Shown: positions 18,251 through 28,667, numbered from the stretch's first letter. The stretch is 64,000 bases of DNA from Microbacterium mangrovi (GCF_000802305.1 NZ_JTDK01000001.1:338609-402608); one strand, 5' to 3'. The notes: a model not told the origin generated them from the letters alone. Translations and numbers: made by a program.

Positions 18251-19858
18251 ATGGCCGGCCCCACCCACGACCCTTCCCTGTACCGTGAGCGCGACCTCGT
18301 GCCGGTGCGCCGCGCGCTGATCTCGGTCAGCGACAAGTCCGGGCTGCTGCCCCTGGCCCAGGCGCTCGCCGCCGCCGGAGCCGAGATCGTGTCGACCGGC
18401 TCCACCGCCGCGACGATCCGGGATGCCGGACTCGCCGTCACGGACGTGTCGGAGGTCACCGGCTTCCCGGAGTCGCTCGACGGACGCGTCAAGACCCTGC
18501 ATCCCGCCGTGCACGCGGGCCTGCTCGCCGACCTGCGTCTCGCGTCGCACGAGCAGCAGCTGGCCGACCTCGGCATCGCGCCGTTCGAGCTCGTCGTGGT
18601 GAACCTGTACCCCTTCGTCGAGACCGTCGCATCGGGTGCCGAGGGCGACGCCGTCGTCGAGCAGATCGACATCGGCGGCCCGGCGATGGTGCGCGCGTCC
18701 GCGAAGAACTTCGCGAACGTCGCGATCGTCGTCTCCCCGGAGTCGTACGGGTCGATCGTCGAGGCCCTGGGCGCCGGCGGCACCACGCTGTCGCAGCGTC
18801 GCGAGCTCGCCGCCCGCGCGTTCGCGCACACCGCCGACTACGACCGGGCCGTGTCGACCTGGTTCTCGGACGGCATGCTCGCCGAGGGCGAGGACCTGCC
18901 GCAGCACCTCACCATCAAGGCGGAGCGCCTGGCGACCCTGCGCTACGGCGAGAACTCGCACCAGCGCGCGGCGATCTACACCCGTACCGACGGGCACGGC
19001 ATCGCCCAGGCCACGCAGCTGCAGGGCAAGGAGATGTCGTACAACAACTACGTCGACGCGGATGCCGCCCTGCGCGCCGCGTTCGACATGGTGCAGCCGG
19101 CGGTCGCGATCATCAAGCACGCCAACCCGTGCGGCATCGCCACCGCCGCCCCGAAGGCGCCGGACCCCATCGCGTCCGCGCACCTGCGTGCGCACGAGTG
19201 CGACCCGGTGTCGGCGTTCGGCGGCGTCATCGCCGCCAACCGCACCGTGACGCTGAAGATGGCCGAGAACCTGCGTGACATCTTCACCGAGGTGATCATC
19301 GCTCCCGACTTCGAGCCGGACGCGCTGGAGCTGTTCCGTCTCAAGAAGAACCTGCGCGTGCTGCAGCTGCCCGACGACTGGAAGCAGGAGCGCATGGACG
19401 TGCGCCTCGTCTCCGGCGGCCTGCTGCTGCAGGACTCGGACCGCTTCCCCGACGACGTCCTCTCGGTCGCCGACAACTGGGAGCTGGTGTCGGGCGAGCG
19501 TCCGGACCCCGCCGAGATGGAGCACTTCGTCTTCGCGTGGAAGGCGTGCCGCGCGGTGAAGTCCAACGCCATCGTGCTGGCGAAGGGATCCGCGACGGTC
19601 GGCATCGGCATGGGTCAGGTCAACCGCGTCGACTCGTGCCGCCTGGCCGTCGAGCGCGCCGGCAACCGCGCCGCCGGGTCGATCGCGGCGTCCGACGCGT
19701 TCTTCCCGTTCTCGGACGGCCCGCAGGTGCTGATGGATGCCGGTGTCTCGGCGATCATCCAGCCCGGCGGGTCAGTGCGCGACCAGGAGACCATCGATCT
19801 GGCGCGCGAGCGCGGCATCCCGATGTTCTTCACGCACGAGCGGCACTTCTTCCACTGA
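18251..19858 (+). CDS. purH: Bifunctional AICAR transformylase / IMP cyclohydrolase
   Basis: This 535-residue enzyme catalyses the last two steps of IMP synthesis. The N-terminal MGS-like IMP cyclohydrolase domain has [18 protein letters not shown] and [11 protein letters not shown]. The C-terminal transformylase has [13 protein letters not shown], the Lys-His pair in [12 protein letters not shown], and [11 protein letters not shown]. Its substrate AICAR ribotide (ZMP) is the precursor of ZTP, the ligand of the riboswitch found at 41.55 kb before glyA-folD, so these loci are metabolically linked. ATG at 18251 follows AGGAG with 5 bases between. Confidence 0.96.
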   Translation: MAGPTHDPSLYRERDLVPVRRALISVSDKSGLLPLAQALAAAGAEIVSTGSTAATIRDAGLAVTDVSEVTGFPESLDGRVKTLHPAVHAGLLADLRLASHEQQLADLGIAPFELVVVNLYPFVETVASGAEGDAVVEQIDIGGPAMVRASAKNFANVAIVVSPESYGSIVEALGAGGTTLSQRRELAARAFAHTADYDRAVSTWFSDGMLAEGEDLPQHLTIKAERLATLRYGENSHQRAAIYTRTDGHGIAQATQLQGKEMSYNNYVDADAALRAAFDMVQPAVAIIKHANPCGIATAAPKAPDPIASAHLRAHECDPVSAFGGVIAANRTVTLKMAENLRDIFTEVIIAPDFEPDALELFRLKKNLRVLQLPDDWKQERMDVRLVSGGLLLQDSDRFPDDVLSVADNWELVSGERPDPAEMEHFVFAWKACRAVKSNAIVLAKGSATVGIGMGQVNRVDSCRLAVERAGNRAAGSIAASDAFFPFSDGPQVLMDAGVSAIIQPGGSVRDQETIDLARERGIPMFFTHERHFFH

Positions 19859-19866
19859 CCTGCGCC

Positions 19867-19902
19867 GCGTTTCGTCTCGCTGGCGCTCGCTCAACGACCG
19901 GG
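19867..19902. repeat. Dispersed repeat family A, copy 1
   Basis: GCGTTTCGTCTCG, a variable segment, then GCTCGCTCAACGACCGGG. Further copies lie at 35287-35335 and, as an inverted pair, at 52816-52913. The stop codon of the oxidoreductase gene falls inside this copy. Confidence 0.7.
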
Positions 19903-21321
19903 AGCGGTCGGGCGCCCGTCGGCCTCGAGGAGGCGCAGCCACACCTCGCTGACCGTCGGGTAGGCCGGCACGGCGTGCCACAGGCGCGCGATCGGCACCT
20001 CGCCGACGATCGCGATGGTGGCGGCGTGCAGCAGCTCGGCGACGTCGGGTCCGGCGAACGTGGCCCCGACGACCACGTTGCGAGCGTCGTCGATCACCAG
20101 CCGCGCCTGGCCGCGGTAGTGGTCGGCGGCCTCGTAGGCGCCGGACACCGCGGACATGTCGTAGTCGCGCACCCGCACGGCGATGCCGGCGCGTTCGGCG
20201 GCGGCAGCGGTGAGTCCGACGGATGCCACCGCCGGATCGCTGAACACGACCTGCGGCACCGCGGAGTGGTCGGCGGTGGCGACGTGCGCGCCCCAGGGGG
20301 CGTCGTCGACCCGGCGGTCCGCGGCCCGCGCCGCGATGACGTCGCCCGCCGCCCGGCCCTGGTACTTGCCCTGGTGGGTCATGAGAGCCCGGTGGTTCAC
20401 GTCGCCGGTGGCGTACAGCCAGTCGGTGCCGGTCACGCGCAGCGTGTCGTCGACATCCAGCCAGCTCCCCGGCTTCAGCCCGACCGACTCCAAGCCGATG
20501 TCGGTCGTGCGCGGCACGCGCCCGGTCGCGACGAGCACTTCCGCGGCGGCGACCTCGCGGCCGTCGGCGAGCACGAGGGATGCCGTGCCCTCCGGCGTGC
20601 GCGAGGCTTCGGCCACGGAGGCGCCCTCGAGGATCGTCACCCCGCGCTCGGCGAGGGCATCATGGACGAGTTGCGCGGCGAACGGCTCCTGGTTCGCGAG
20701 CAGGCGGCTGCGCACGATCATCGTCACCCGGGAGCCGAGGTCGGTGAACGCCGACGCCATCTCGCAGGCGACGACCCCTCCGCCGATGATCGCGAGTGAC
20801 TCGGGGACGTCCTTGACGCTCGTCGCGTCGCGGCTGGTCCAGGGACGGATGCCGGCGAGTCCCGGAGTGTCCGGGACGAGCCCCGCCGATCCCGTGCTCA
20901 CCACGACCGCGTGGCGGGCGGTGAGTTCGGTGATCTCGCCGTCGGTGCCCGTCACCGCGACACGCTTGGGTCCGGTGAGTCGGCCGTGCCCGCGCACCAG
21001 GTCGATGTGCGTCTCCTCGAGCCACTTCACCTGGCCCTCGTCGTTCCAGTCGCTCACCATGTAGTCGCGCCGGCGCAGAATGCCGGCGACGTCCAGCTCG
21101 CCCGTCACGGCCTGCTTCGCGCCGTCGACGTCGGCAGCGGCCCGCAGCGCTGCCCCGGGGCGCAGCAGCGCCTTCGACGGGACGCACGCCCAGTAGGAGC
21201 ACTCGCCCCCCACCAGTTCGCTCTCCACGACCACGGTGGAGAGGCCGCCCTGCGCGGTGCGATCGGCGACGTTCTCGCCCACCGGTCCCGCGCCGATCAC
21301 GATCACGTCGTACTCGGTCAT
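19891..21321 (-). CDS. FAD-dependent pyridine nucleotide-disulfide oxidoreductase homologue
   Basis: This 476-residue protein has the lipoamide dehydrogenase/mercuric reductase plan: FAD motif VIVIGAGPVGENVADR, redox pair CSYWAC in the VPSK context, NAD(P) motif LAIIGGGVVACEMASAF, FAD motif YATGDVN and a dimerisation domain. The C-terminal dyad normally reading HPTxxE is YPTVSE, so the catalytic His is replaced by Tyr, as in mercuric reductase or quinone-reductase-type relatives. It is therefore not a standard lipoamide dehydrogenase. ATG at 21321 lies 7 bases after TAGCGT (21334-21329), a leaderless start. Confidence 0.82.
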   Translation of the reverse strand: MTEYDVIVIGAGPVGENVADRTAQGGLSTVVVESELVGGECSYWACVPSKALLRPGAALRAAADVDGAKQAVTGELDVAGILRRRDYMVSDWNDEGQVKWLEETHIDLVRGHGRLTGPKRVAVTGTDGEITELTARHAVVVSTGSAGLVPDTPGLAGIRPWTSRDATSVKDVPESLAIIGGGVVACEMASAFTDLGSRVTMIVRSRLLANQEPFAAQLVHDALAERGVTILEGASVAEASRTPEGTASLVLADGREVAAAEVLVATGRVPRTTDIGLESVGLKPGSWLDVDDTLRVTGTDWLYATGDVNHRALMTHQGKYQGRAAGDVIAARAADRRVDDAPWGAHVATADHSAVPQVVFSDPAVASVGLTAAAAERAGIAVRVRDYDMSAVSGAYEAADHYRGQARLVIDDARNVVVGATFAGPDVAELLHAATIAIVGEVPIARLWHAVPAYPTVSEVWLRLLEADGRPTAPGR

Positions 21322-21528
21322 GGGTCCCACGCTACGGGGTAGGTGACAATGGGAGGGTGATCACGTTGGATGCCGCACAGACCTCGACGGGATGGATCGC
21401 GACATCCAGACGCTCATGAACCGGGAGTTCGGTACCGGGCACGCCTGACGATCGGGCCAGCCCCGTGGCGTCACCGCGATGTCCGATTTCCGCCAGTCGG
21501 AGCATCCGTCCGGTGTCAGACTGGTCGC

Positions 21529-23025
21529 ATGCCCACCACGTTCGACGACCGCTACCGGGCCATCGCGGCGCGGGACTCCCGCTTCGACGGGCAGTTCGTC
21601 ACGGCTGTCCGGTCCACCGGGATCTACTGCCGGCCCAGCTGCCCCGCCCGCACTCCGAAGCCCGCGAACGTCACCTTCTACGAGACATCCGCAGCCGCGC
21701 ACGAGGCCGGGTACCGCGCGTGCAAGCGGTGCCTTCCCGAGGCGACGCCGGGGTCCCCGGAATGGAACCTGCGCGGCGACACCACGGGCCGTGCCATGCG
21801 GCTCATCGCCGACGGGGTCGTCGAACGCGAGGGCGTCGGCGGCCTGGCATCCCGGCTCGGGTACTCCTCTCGCCAGGTGACGCGGCTGCTGACGGCCGAG
21901 CTCGGCGCCGGACCGTTGGCGCTGGCCCGGGCGCAGCGCGCGCAGACCGCGCGGATGCTGCTCGTCGGCACCGACCTGCCCGTCGCGGACGTGGCCTTCA
22001 GCGCCGGATTCGCCAGCATCCGCCAGTTCAACGACACCGTGCGGGAGGTCTTCGGCCTCACCCCGACCGAGCTTCGTGCACGACGCCGCGGACACGAGGC
22101 CGGCCTGGCGGCGCCCGGGGCCATCGAGCTCCTGCTGCCTCTGCGCGGCCCCTTCGACAGCGCAGGCCTGTTCGCGTGGATGGCCGCGCGATCGGTCGCC
22201 GGGGCGGAGGTCGCAGCATCCGACGCGTACGCACGCACGGTGCTGCTTCCCGGCGGGCCGGCCTGGTTCCGGGTGACGCGGCACGACCCCGCCGACCGGA
22301 TGCGCCTCGAGGCCCGGGTGAACCGGCTCAGTGACCTGCCCGCGCTCGTCGCGCGGGTGCGGCGGCTGTTCGACCTCGATGCCGACCCGCTCGCGATCGA
22401 TGAGGCGCTCGGCGCCGTTCCCGAGCTCGGCGCGGCGGTCGCGGCGACGCCCGGCATCCGCGTCCCCGGCTGCATCGACCCGCACGAGATGCTGATCCGC
22501 GCCATGATCGGCCAGCAGATCAGCGTCGCCGCCGCCCGCACGGCGCTGTCCCGACTCACCGAGGAGCTGGGGGAGCGGGTCGAACCGCACGAGGGCACCG
22601 ACCGCCTGCTGCCGACCATGACCGCGATCGCCGAGCACGGAGCCGAAGTGCTGCGCGGTCCCGCAGCACGCATCCGCGCGATCACCGGCGCCGCCCGGGC
22701 GCTCGCGGACGGGTCGCTCGAACTCGGCACCGGCGACGACGCGGCGACGCAGCGCGCGGCGCTGCTCGCGATGCCCGGCATCGGCCCCTGGACCGCGGAC
22801 TACGTGCGGATGCGCGTCACCGGCGACCCGGACGTACTGCTTCCCGGCGACGTGGCCGCCCGGGCCGGGGCGGCGAATCTCGGCATCCCGTCGGACGCGG
22901 CCGGCCTCGTCGCCTGGTCCGCCCGCACCGCGCCCTGGCGCAGCTACCTGACCGCGCACCTCTGGCGCGCGGTCCCGATCAAGATCCCCACGACACTCTC
23001 CACGATCCGAGGAGTCCTCGCATGA
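21529..23025 (+). CDS. Ada-AlkA fusion: DNA-methylation sensor and 3-methyladenine glycosylase
   Basis: This 498-residue protein has four parts. An Ada zinc/methyl-acceptor domain (YCRPSCPA and RACKRC, about residues 32-75) is followed by an AraC-type helix-turn-helix ([31 protein letters not shown]), an AlkA N-terminal domain and an HhH-GPD glycosylase ([30 protein letters not shown]; catalytic Asp region LLPGDVAAR). It would sense methyl phosphotriesters, activate repair genes and excise alkylated bases. This fusion is common in actinobacteria. ATG at 21529 follows CAGACT by 6 bases. The last bases overlap the ogt start. Confidence 0.93.
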   Translation: MPTTFDDRYRAIAARDSRFDGQFVTAVRSTGIYCRPSCPARTPKPANVTFYETSAAAHEAGYRACKRCLPEATPGSPEWNLRGDTTGRAMRLIADGVVEREGVGGLASRLGYSSRQVTRLLTAELGAGPLALARAQRAQTARMLLVGTDLPVADVAFSAGFASIRQFNDTVREVFGLTPTELRARRRGHEAGLAAPGAIELLLPLRGPFDSAGLFAWMAARSVAGAEVAASDAYARTVLLPGGPAWFRVTRHDPADRMRLEARVNRLSDLPALVARVRRLFDLDADPLAIDEALGAVPELGAAVAATPGIRVPGCIDPHEMLIRAMIGQQISVAAARTALSRLTEELGERVEPHEGTDRLLPTMTAIAEHGAEVLRGPAARIRAITGAARALADGSLELGTGDDAATQRAALLAMPGIGPWTADYVRMRVTGDPDVLLPGDVAARAGAANLGIPSDAAGLVAWSARTAPWRSYLTAHLWRAVPIKIPTTLSTIRGVLA

Positions 23026-23510
23026 GCGCCACCATCCAGACCATCGACACCCCCGACGGACTGTTCACGATCCTCGCCGACGACGCGGGCGCCGTGCTCG
23101 CCTCCGGCTGGACCGCCGACCGCGACCGGATCCTCGGGCGCCTGCGGGCCGCTCCGGCGGACGTCGCCGTCGGCGAGACGGATGCCGCAGCGGCGGTGCG
23201 CGCGTACTACGCCGGCGACCTCGAGGCGATCGCCGCCGTCCCGGTGCGTCAGTCCGGCACCGCGATGCAGACCGCCGGGTGGGCGGCGCTGCGCCGCATC
23301 GACCCGGGGCATCCGTTGACCTACACGGAGTTCGCCGCCGCCCTCGGCTCTCCCGGGGCGGTGCGGGCGGCGGCATCCATCTGCGCACGCAATGCGCCGG
23401 CGCTGTTCGTGCCGTGCCACCGCGTGCTGCGCTCGGACGGCACCCTGGGCGGGTTCGCGTGGGGACTCGGGGTGAAGAACAGCCTGCTGCAGCGAGAGGC
23501 GACCGCCTGA
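23022..23510 (+). CDS. ogt: Methylated-DNA-protein-cysteine methyltransferase
   Basis: This 162-residue protein removes methyl groups from O6-methylguanine by suicidal transfer to C132 in the motif [29 protein letters not shown] is the DNA-binding helix region carrying the arginine finger. It overlaps the Ada-AlkA stop by four bases (ATGA), so an alkylation-repair operon is evident and is probably induced by the Ada domain of its neighbour. Confidence 0.95.
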   Translation: MSATIQTIDTPDGLFTILADDAGAVLASGWTADRDRILGRLRAAPADVAVGETDAAAAVRAYYAGDLEAIAAVPVRQSGTAMQTAGWAALRRIDPGHPLTYTEFAAALGSPGAVRAAASICARNAPALFVPCHRVLRSDGTLGGFAWGLGVKNSLLQREATA

Positions 23511-23536
23511 CTTCGAGCATTCGGGAATAGCCAGGC

Positions 23537-23566
23537 TTGCACCCAGCGTTCACCCAGGTATAGGCT
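23537..23566 (+). promoter_or_regulatory. Promoter of the ABC exporter leader
   Basis: TTGCAC (23537-23542) and TAGGCT (23561-23566) are separated by 18 bp; TATAGG at 23559-23564 would give 16 bp. Transcription would start near 23573 and leave a leader of about 260 bases before the first ABC gene. That is unusually long in a region where most genes are leaderless. Confidence 0.65.
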
Positions 23567-23629
23567 GGAGGGCTGTCGCGTTCCATCGCTGGAACCGGCA
23601 TCCGTGTCCCGCGAACCAAGGAGGAAGCC

Positions 23630-23698
23630 ATGATTCTGACCGCCGCAGCTCAGCCGGTCTCAGCACTCCCGATCGTTCGCGGGCGCGCCGGGGCTTAG
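23630..23698 (+). CDS. Candidate 22-residue leader peptide upstream of the ABC exporter
   Basis: A near-consensus ribosome-binding site AGGAGG (23619-23624) sits 5 bases before ATG. The frame runs 22 codons to TAG, beginning [14 protein letters not shown] and ending RGRAGA. No homologue is claimed. It lies in the long leader of a heterodimeric ABC exporter operon, and its coding bases CTCAGCCGG can pair with a segment downstream of its stop. This is the layout of ribosome-mediated attenuation, known for the B. subtilis BmrB leader of the bmrCD exporter. The remaining leader up to 23834 carries only the RNA structures described separately. Confidence 0.5.
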   Translation: MILTAAAQPVSALPIVRGRAGA

Positions 23699-23722
23699 TT
23701 CTCCCGAGCCCCTCCGGCTGAG
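23649..23722 (+). promoter_or_regulatory. Leader RNA structure, possible attenuator
   Basis: CTCAGCCGG (23649-23657, inside the small ORF) and CCGGCTGAG (23714-23722) are perfect 9-base complements. Inside lies a second hairpin GGGGCT/AGCCCC (23690-23695 with 23707-23712) around the ORF stop codon. A ribosome stalled in the ORF would cover the first arm and change the fold. A GC hairpin near 23728-23745 followed by CCTTCTCTT could be the terminator. Confidence 0.45.
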
Positions 23723-23834
23723 GCACCGCGCGCCGTCGATCGCGCCGGCCTTCTCTTGGCGTCCCCGCACGCCCGACTTCGTCGTCCTCGCGCTTGTCCA
23801 CCGGCAGGCATCCGTCACCCACCCCACAAGGAAC

Positions 23835-25703
23835 ATGACTTCTTCGTCGTTGCAGAAACCACCTGATCGCCTGTCCACCCTGCGGGCGCTGATGCGCCTC
23901 TACCCGTTCGTGAAGCCGAAGCTCGGCCGCTTCATCGGCGGGTTCCTCGTCGCGCTCGCCGCGGCCCTCATGTCGCTGATCATCCCCCTCGTGCTGCAGG
24001 CGACCGTCGACGGACCGATCGCCGACGGGAACATCCCGATGATCGTGTGGGCGTCCATCGGCGTGCTCGTGCTCGGCGTCCTCGAGGCCGTGTTCGTGTA
24101 CCTCCGCCGCGCGTTCGTGCTGACGCCCGGAACGGCGGTCGAGTACGAGATCCGGCAGAAGTTCTACCGCCGGCTCCAGCGGCTGCCGGTCGCCTTCCAC
24201 GACCGCTGGCAGTCCGGCCAGCTGCTCAGCCGCATGATGCAGGACATCAACCTGATCCGCCGGTGGATCGTGTTCGGCCTGCTGCTGCTCATCGTCAACG
24301 TGCTGACGATCATCATCGGCTCCGCACTGCTGTTCCGGTGGCACTGGCTGCTCGGCGTGACCTTCCTGGCGGTGTCGATCCCGCTGTGGTGGTTCGGGTT
24401 CGACTTCGAGCGCAAGTACGGCGTGCTCGCCCGGCAGAGCCAGGACCAGGCCGGCGACCTCGCGACGGCCGTCGAGGAGAGCGTGCACGGCATCCGCGTG
24501 CTGAAGGCCTTCGGCCGCGGCGGACACGCCCTCGCGAAGTTCCGCCGTCAGGCGGAGAGCCTGCGCGCCACCGAGCTCGGCAAGGCGAAGGAGGTCGGCA
24601 TCCTCTGGTTCTGGCTCGAGGTCATGCCGATGATCGCCTTCGCCATCTGCCTGCTCGAGGGCATCTGGCTGGTCAGCACGGGCGCGCTCACCGTCGGCGA
24701 CCTGTTCGCGTTCTTCGCCATGGCGACGGCGCTGCGGTGGCCGATGGAGTCGCTCGGGTTCCTCTTCTCGTTCCTGGTGGATGCCCGGACCGCGACCGAC
24801 CGCGTGTTCGACGTGCTCAACGAGGAGAACGACATCGTCGACCCGGAGCACCCGAAGACGATCGCCGCGCCCCGCGGCGAGCTGGCGTTCCGCGACGTCC
24901 GCTTCCGCTACCAGGACGCCAAGCCGCAGGAGCGCGACCTGCTCGACGGGGTCGACCTGGTGCTGCGCCCGGGCGAGACGATGGCGCTGGTCGGTCTCAC
25001 CGGCAGCGGCAAGACGACCCTGACCACCCTCCCGACCCGTCTCTACGACGTGACCGGGGGAGCGGTCGAGCTCGACGGCGTCGACGTGCGCGACCTGCGC
25101 CTGGACGAGCTGCGCCGGCACATCTCGATGGCGTTCGAGGATGCCACGCTGTTCTCGGCGTCGGTGCGTGAGAACGTGCTGCTCGGCCGCGACGACCTCG
25201 AACTCGGCAGTCCCGAAGCGGAGGCCGTGCTCGAGGAGGCGCTGCAGGTGGCCCAGGCGCACTTCGCCTACGACCTGCCCGACGGACTCGACACGACAGT
25301 GGGCGAGGAAGGCCTGTCACTGTCCGGCGGACAGCGGCAGCGTCTCGCGCTGGCCCGTGCCGTGGCCGCCAAGCCCGCCGTGCTGGTGCTCGACGACCCC
25401 CTGTCGGCGCTCGACGTCGACACCGAGGCGCTCGTCGAAGCCGCGCTGCGGCGCGTGCTGGCCACCACCACGGCGCTGATCATCGCGCACCGTCCCTCGA
25501 CGGTCGCGCTCGCCGACCGCGTGGCGGTGCTCCAGGACGGCCGAGTGGTCGCGGTGGGCACGCACAGCGAGCTGCTGGCATCCAGCGACCACTACCGGCA
25601 CGTGATCTCGAGCCTCGAGGCCGAGCAGGCGGACCGGCATCCGGCCCTTCGACAGGCTCAGGGACCGGAATCGGATGAGACAGAACTGGAGGTGACCCGA
25701 TGA
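23835..25703 (+). CDS. Heterodimeric ABC exporter subunit with degenerate ATPase site
   Basis: This 622-residue half transporter has six membrane helices (about 1-320) and a nucleotide-binding domain: Walker [10 protein letters not shown] (387-395), signature LSGGQ (496-500), Walker B LVLDDP. The catalytic Glu after Walker B is Asp (D521), and the Q-loop Gln appears as Glu in [10 protein letters not shown]. The partner gene has the opposite combination, so together they make one degenerate and one canonical ATP site, as in BmrCD, TM287/288 and TmrAB. Such pumps export drugs, lipids or peptides. ATG at 23835 follows AAGGAA. The C-terminal tail is partly encoded by a dispersed repeat. The stop overlaps the partner start (ATGA). 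Confidence 0.9.
   Translation: MTSSSLQKPPDRLSTLRALMRLYPFVKPKLGRFIGGFLVALAAALMSLIIPLVLQATVDGPIADGNIPMIVWASIGVLVLGVLEAVFVYLRRAFVLTPGTAVEYEIRQKFYRRLQRLPVAFHDRWQSGQLLSRMMQDINLIRRWIVFGLLLLIVNVLTIIIGSALLFRWHWLLGVTFLAVSIPLWWFGFDFERKYGVLARQSQDQAGDLATAVEESVHGIRVLKAFGRGGHALAKFRRQAESLRATELGKAKEVGILWFWLEVMPMIAFAICLLEGIWLVSTGALTVGDLFAFFAMATALRWPMESLGFLFSFLVDARTATDRVFDVLNEENDIVDPEHPKTIAAPRGELAFRDVRFRYQDAKPQERDLLDGVDLVLRPGETMALVGLTGSGKTTLTTLPTRLYDVTGGAVELDGVDVRDLRLDELRRHISMAFEDATLFSASVRENVLLGRDDLELGSPEAEAVLEEALQVAQAHFAYDLPDGLDTTVGEEGLSLSGGQRQRLALARAVAAKPAVLVLDDPLSALDVDTEALVEAALRRVLATTTALIIAHRPSTVALADRVAVLQDGRVVAVGTHSELLASSDHYRHVISSLEAEQADRHPALRQAQGPESDETELEVTR
25645..25668. repeat. Dispersed repeat family B, copy 1
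   Basis: CCCTTCGACAGGCTCAGGG plus flank, inside the last codons of the first ABC gene, encodes LRQAQGP. Other copies are at 56286-56308 and 57000-57025, both within the hpaG fusion gene. Confidence 0.75.
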
Positions 25704-27511
25704 GCGACATCCAGGGCACGGCGGGCGAAGACCGCCACATCTACACCAAGGCGGAGAGCCGCATCATCCGGCGCCGCTCCATGCGGCTGCTCGGCACGCT
25801 GCTGCACCCGCTCCGCCGGCTCATGGCGCTGTCGATCGTCGTGATCGTGGTCTCCACCGGCCTGCGGGTGCTGGGGCCGGCGCTGATCGCCTACGGCATC
25901 AACACGGCGCTGCCGCAGGCCGTGAACGCCGCGGATTGGATGCCGGCCTTCGGCGTCACGGCGGTGTACCTCGTCTCAGGCATCGTCGGGGCGCTCCTCA
26001 TCGGCTGGTTCGTGGTGCTGTCGGCGAAGCTGACCCAGGCGATCCTGATGGATCTGCGCACCCGGATCTTCCGGCACACGCAGCTGCTCAGCCTGCAGTT
26101 CCACGAGTCGTACACGTCGGGCCGCATCATCTCGCGGCAGACGAGCGACCTCGAGTCGATCCGAGAGCTGCTCGACGGCGGGCTGAACCAGCTCGTCCAG
26201 GGCGCCCTGTACGGCGTGTTCACGCTCGTCGCGCTGTTCCTGCTCGACTGGCAGTCCGGCCTGGTGCTGCTCGCGATGGGCATCCCGCTGGCGTTCCTGA
26301 TGCGCTGGTTCTACCTGCAGTCGCAGAAGGGCTACCGGGAGTCCCGCGTGGTCTCGGCACGGCTCATCGTCCAGTTCGTCGAGACGATGACCGGCATCCG
26401 CGCGGTCAAGGCGTTCCGCAAGGAGAAGCGCAACGACGTCGAGTTCGGCGACATCTCGGCCGAGTACCGGCGGGTGAACCTGTGGCTGGTGAAGCTGTAC
26501 GGCATCTTCGACCCGGGCCTCATCCTGCTCGCGAACATCACCATGTCGGTGGTGCTCGTGTGGGGCGCGATCCGCGTCGTGAACGGGGGCCTCCTCATCG
26601 GTACGCTGCTGGCCGCCGTGCTGTACGTGCGCAACTTCTTCAGTCCGCTGGAGGAGGTCGCGATGTTCCTCAACTCGTACCAGTCCGCCACGGCGGCGCT
26701 CGAGAAGGTGTCCGGCGTGCTCGAGGAGCAGCCGTCGGTGCCGGAGCCGGCCGAGCCGGTGGCGCTTCCGGACGCCCGCGGTCATCTGCTCTTCGACGAT
26801 GTGCAGTTCGCGTACGGCAACGGGCGGGTCATCCTGCCCGACTTCACGCTCGACATGCCCGCGGGGCAGACGATCGCGCTCGTCGGCACGACGGGTGCGG
26901 GCAAGTCGACCCTCGCCAAGCTGGTGTCGCGGTTCTACGACCCGACGCGCGGCTCGGTGCAGCTCGACGGCGTGGATCTGCGCGAGCTGTCGTCGTCGGA
27001 CCTGCGCCGCGCGATCGTGATGGTCACGCAGGAGGCGTACCTGTTCTCCGGCACGGTCGCCGACAACATCGCGCTCGGCAAACCCGACGCCACCCTGGAC
27101 GAGATCCAGGCGGCCGCGCGCGCGGTCGGCGCCGACGGATTCATCCGGGCGCTGCCGGACGGGTACGACACCGACGTGAACAAGCGCGGCGGCCGCGTCT
27201 CGGCGGGGCAGCGTCAGCTGATCTCGTTCGCCCGCGCGTTCCTCGCCGATCCGGCGGTGCTCATCCTCGACGAGGCGACGGCATCCCTGGACATCCCGTC
27301 CGAGCGACAGATCCAGGAGGCGCTGCAGACCCTGCTCGCCGACCGCACCGCGATCATCATCGCGCACCGTCTGTCGACGGTCGCGATCGCCGATCGCGTC
27401 CTGGTCATGGAGCACGGCCGCATCATCGAGGACGACGCCCCCGACGCCCTCATCGCGGGCACGGGCAAGTTCGCCCAGCTGCACAGCGCCTGGCGCCAGT
27501 CGCTGGTGTAA
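25700..27511 (+). CDS. Heterodimeric ABC exporter subunit with canonical catalytic glutamate
   Basis: This 603-residue half transporter has six membrane helices and a nucleotide-binding domain with Walker [10 protein letters not shown] (396-404), Q-loop MVTQEAYLF and Walker [10 protein letters not shown] with catalytic E525. The signature is VSAGQ (500-504) rather than LSGGQ. In a heterodimer its Walker motifs pair with the intact LSGGQ of the upstream subunit to form the active site, while its own signature completes the degenerate site. It starts in a four-base overlap with the first subunit. A 17-bp hairpin follows the stop. Confidence 0.92.
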   Translation: MSDIQGTAGEDRHIYTKAESRIIRRRSMRLLGTLLHPLRRLMALSIVVIVVSTGLRVLGPALIAYGINTALPQAVNAADWMPAFGVTAVYLVSGIVGALLIGWFVVLSAKLTQAILMDLRTRIFRHTQLLSLQFHESYTSGRIISRQTSDLESIRELLDGGLNQLVQGALYGVFTLVALFLLDWQSGLVLLAMGIPLAFLMRWFYLQSQKGYRESRVVSARLIVQFVETMTGIRAVKAFRKEKRNDVEFGDISAEYRRVNLWLVKLYGIFDPGLILLANITMSVVLVWGAIRVVNGGLLIGTLLAAVLYVRNFFSPLEEVAMFLNSYQSATAALEKVSGVLEEQPSVPEPAEPVALPDARGHLLFDDVQFAYGNGRVILPDFTLDMPAGQTIALVGTTGAGKSTLAKLVSRFYDPTRGSVQLDGVDLRELSSSDLRRAIVMVTQEAYLFSGTVADNIALGKPDATLDEIQAAARAVGADGFIRALPDGYDTDVNKRGGRVSAGQRQLISFARAFLADPAVLILDEATASLDIPSERQIQEALQTLLADRTAIIIAHRLSTVAIADRVLVMEHGRIIEDDAPDALIAGTGKFAQLHSAWRQSLV

Positions 27512-27520
27512 CCGCGGGGT

Positions 27521-27559
27521 TGCTCAGCGCTCAGCTCACACCGAGCTGGGCGCTGAGCA
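27521..27559. terminator. Bidirectional terminator between the ABC and ROK genes
   Basis: A 17-bp stem with one G-T pair (27521-27537 with 27543-27559) and loop ACACC lies between two convergent genes. It includes the stop codon of the ROK gene at 27531-27533. Confidence 0.8.
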
Positions 27560-28667
27560 CCATGACGGCGGCGCCGCGCAGCACGATGTCGGGGCCCTGA
27601 CCGGTCATCCGCACACGGATGTCGTCGTGGAAGACGGGCAGGGTGCGGGCTCGCAGGGTCGCCCGGGTCTGGTCGGCGATGGTGCCCGCGAGGAGCTCGG
27701 GAGGACCGGCGAGCACCACCTCGGAGAGATCCAGCGCACCCACGACGGGAGCCAGGGCGATGCCGAGGCGCTCGCCGGCATCCCGCAGGACGCCCTCGCG
27801 GGATGCCTCGTCGACGCCCGCCAGCCGCGCGGTCAGCGCCGGCACCGACAGCCACGCTTCGAGGCAGCCGCTCTTGCCGCACGAGCACCGCGGCCCGCCG
27901 TCGGTGCCCACCGTGACGTGCCCGATCTCACCCGCGGTGTGCCGGGCCCCGACCAGCGGCTGCCCGCCGGCGAGAAGGCCCGAGCCGACGCCGAGGCCGA
28001 CCTTCACCAGCATCACGTCGTCCCGGGCGCCGCCGAACGTGTATTCGGCGAGCACGGCGGCGTTGGCGTCGTTGGCGACGGTGACCGGCAGGTGCAGCGC
28101 CTCGGTGAGGATGCCGTCGAGGTCGATGTCGGTCCAGCCGAAGTTCGGCGCGGTCAGCACCACCCCGGCGTCGTCGACCACACCGGGGGTGCCGACGCCG
28201 ACGCCGAGCACGGGGGTCTCGGACAGGGCGACCAGGTCGCGGGCCAGTTCGACGACCGCGTCGATGCGGTCTCCGGCCGAGTGCGGCTGCGGCACGGCTG
28301 CCCGGGCGACGATCTCGCCGCTCAGGGTCAGCACCGCGCCGGTGAACTCTCCCGCGCCGGACAGGTCGATCCCGACGATGCGGTGCGCATCGTGCGCGAG
28401 GTCGACGACCATCGCCGGTTTGCCCGGGCGCGGAGCGGTGCGCTCGCCGGTCTCGATGACGTATCCGTCGTCCATGAGCTCGGCGACGAGGTCGGAGATG
28501 GACACCCGGGTGAGTTCGGTGGCGCGGGCGAGGTCGGCCCGGCTCATGCCTCCGCCGTGGAAGAGCGTCTGCAGCACCAGGGACCGGTTGTGTGCACGGG
28601 CCTGCTCGGGCAGCACCTTCCCGCCCCGGCGCAGAGGTCTTCCGGCCTCGAACGGCGACTGATCCAT
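27531..28667 (-). CDS. ROK-family transcriptional regulator
   Basis: This 378-residue protein has an N-terminal winged helix (MSRADLARATELTRVSISDL, about residues 41-60) and a ROK sugar-kinase-like domain with VGIDLSGAGEFTGAVL, GVGVGTPGVVDDAG and the zinc motif HTAGEIGHVTVG ... CSCGKSGCLEAW. Such proteins are sugar-responsive repressors or activators. The target is unknown; it is convergent with the ABC operon and divergent from the L,D-transpeptidase gene, whose promoter it faces across a 102-bp gap with overlapping TATCAT/TATGAT -10 candidates (28730-28736). ATG at 28667 is chosen as the last start before the helix-turn-helix. Confidence 0.85.
   Translation of the reverse strand: MDQSPFEAGRPLRRGGKVLPEQARAHNRSLVLQTLFHGGGMSRADLARATELTRVSISDLVAELMDDGYVIETGERTAPRPGKPAMVVDLAHDAHRIVGIDLSGAGEFTGAVLTLSGEIVARAAVPQPHSAGDRIDAVVELARDLVALSETPVLGVGVGTPGVVDDAGVVLTAPNFGWTDIDLDGILTEALHLPVTVANDANAAVLAEYTFGGARDDVMLVKVGLGVGSGLLAGGQPLVGARHTAGEIGHVTVGTDGGPRCSCGKSGCLEAWLSVPALTARLAGVDEASREGVLRDAGERLGIALAPVVGALDLSEVVLAGPPELLAGTIADQTRATLRARTLPVFHDDIRVRMTGQGPDIVLRGAAVMVLSAQLGVS

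Noticed and set aside
19891..21321. Dihydrolipoamide dehydrogenase (lpd)
   Set aside because: The catalytic His of the C-terminal dyad is Tyr, and no 2-oxoacid dehydrogenase genes are adjacent.
21357..21448. Possible tiny leaderless ORFs between the oxidoreductase and Ada-AlkA genes
   Set aside because: GTG at 21357 follows GACAAT, but both frames stop within 18-20 codons and no family is recognisable; it may be a remnant, but support is too weak.
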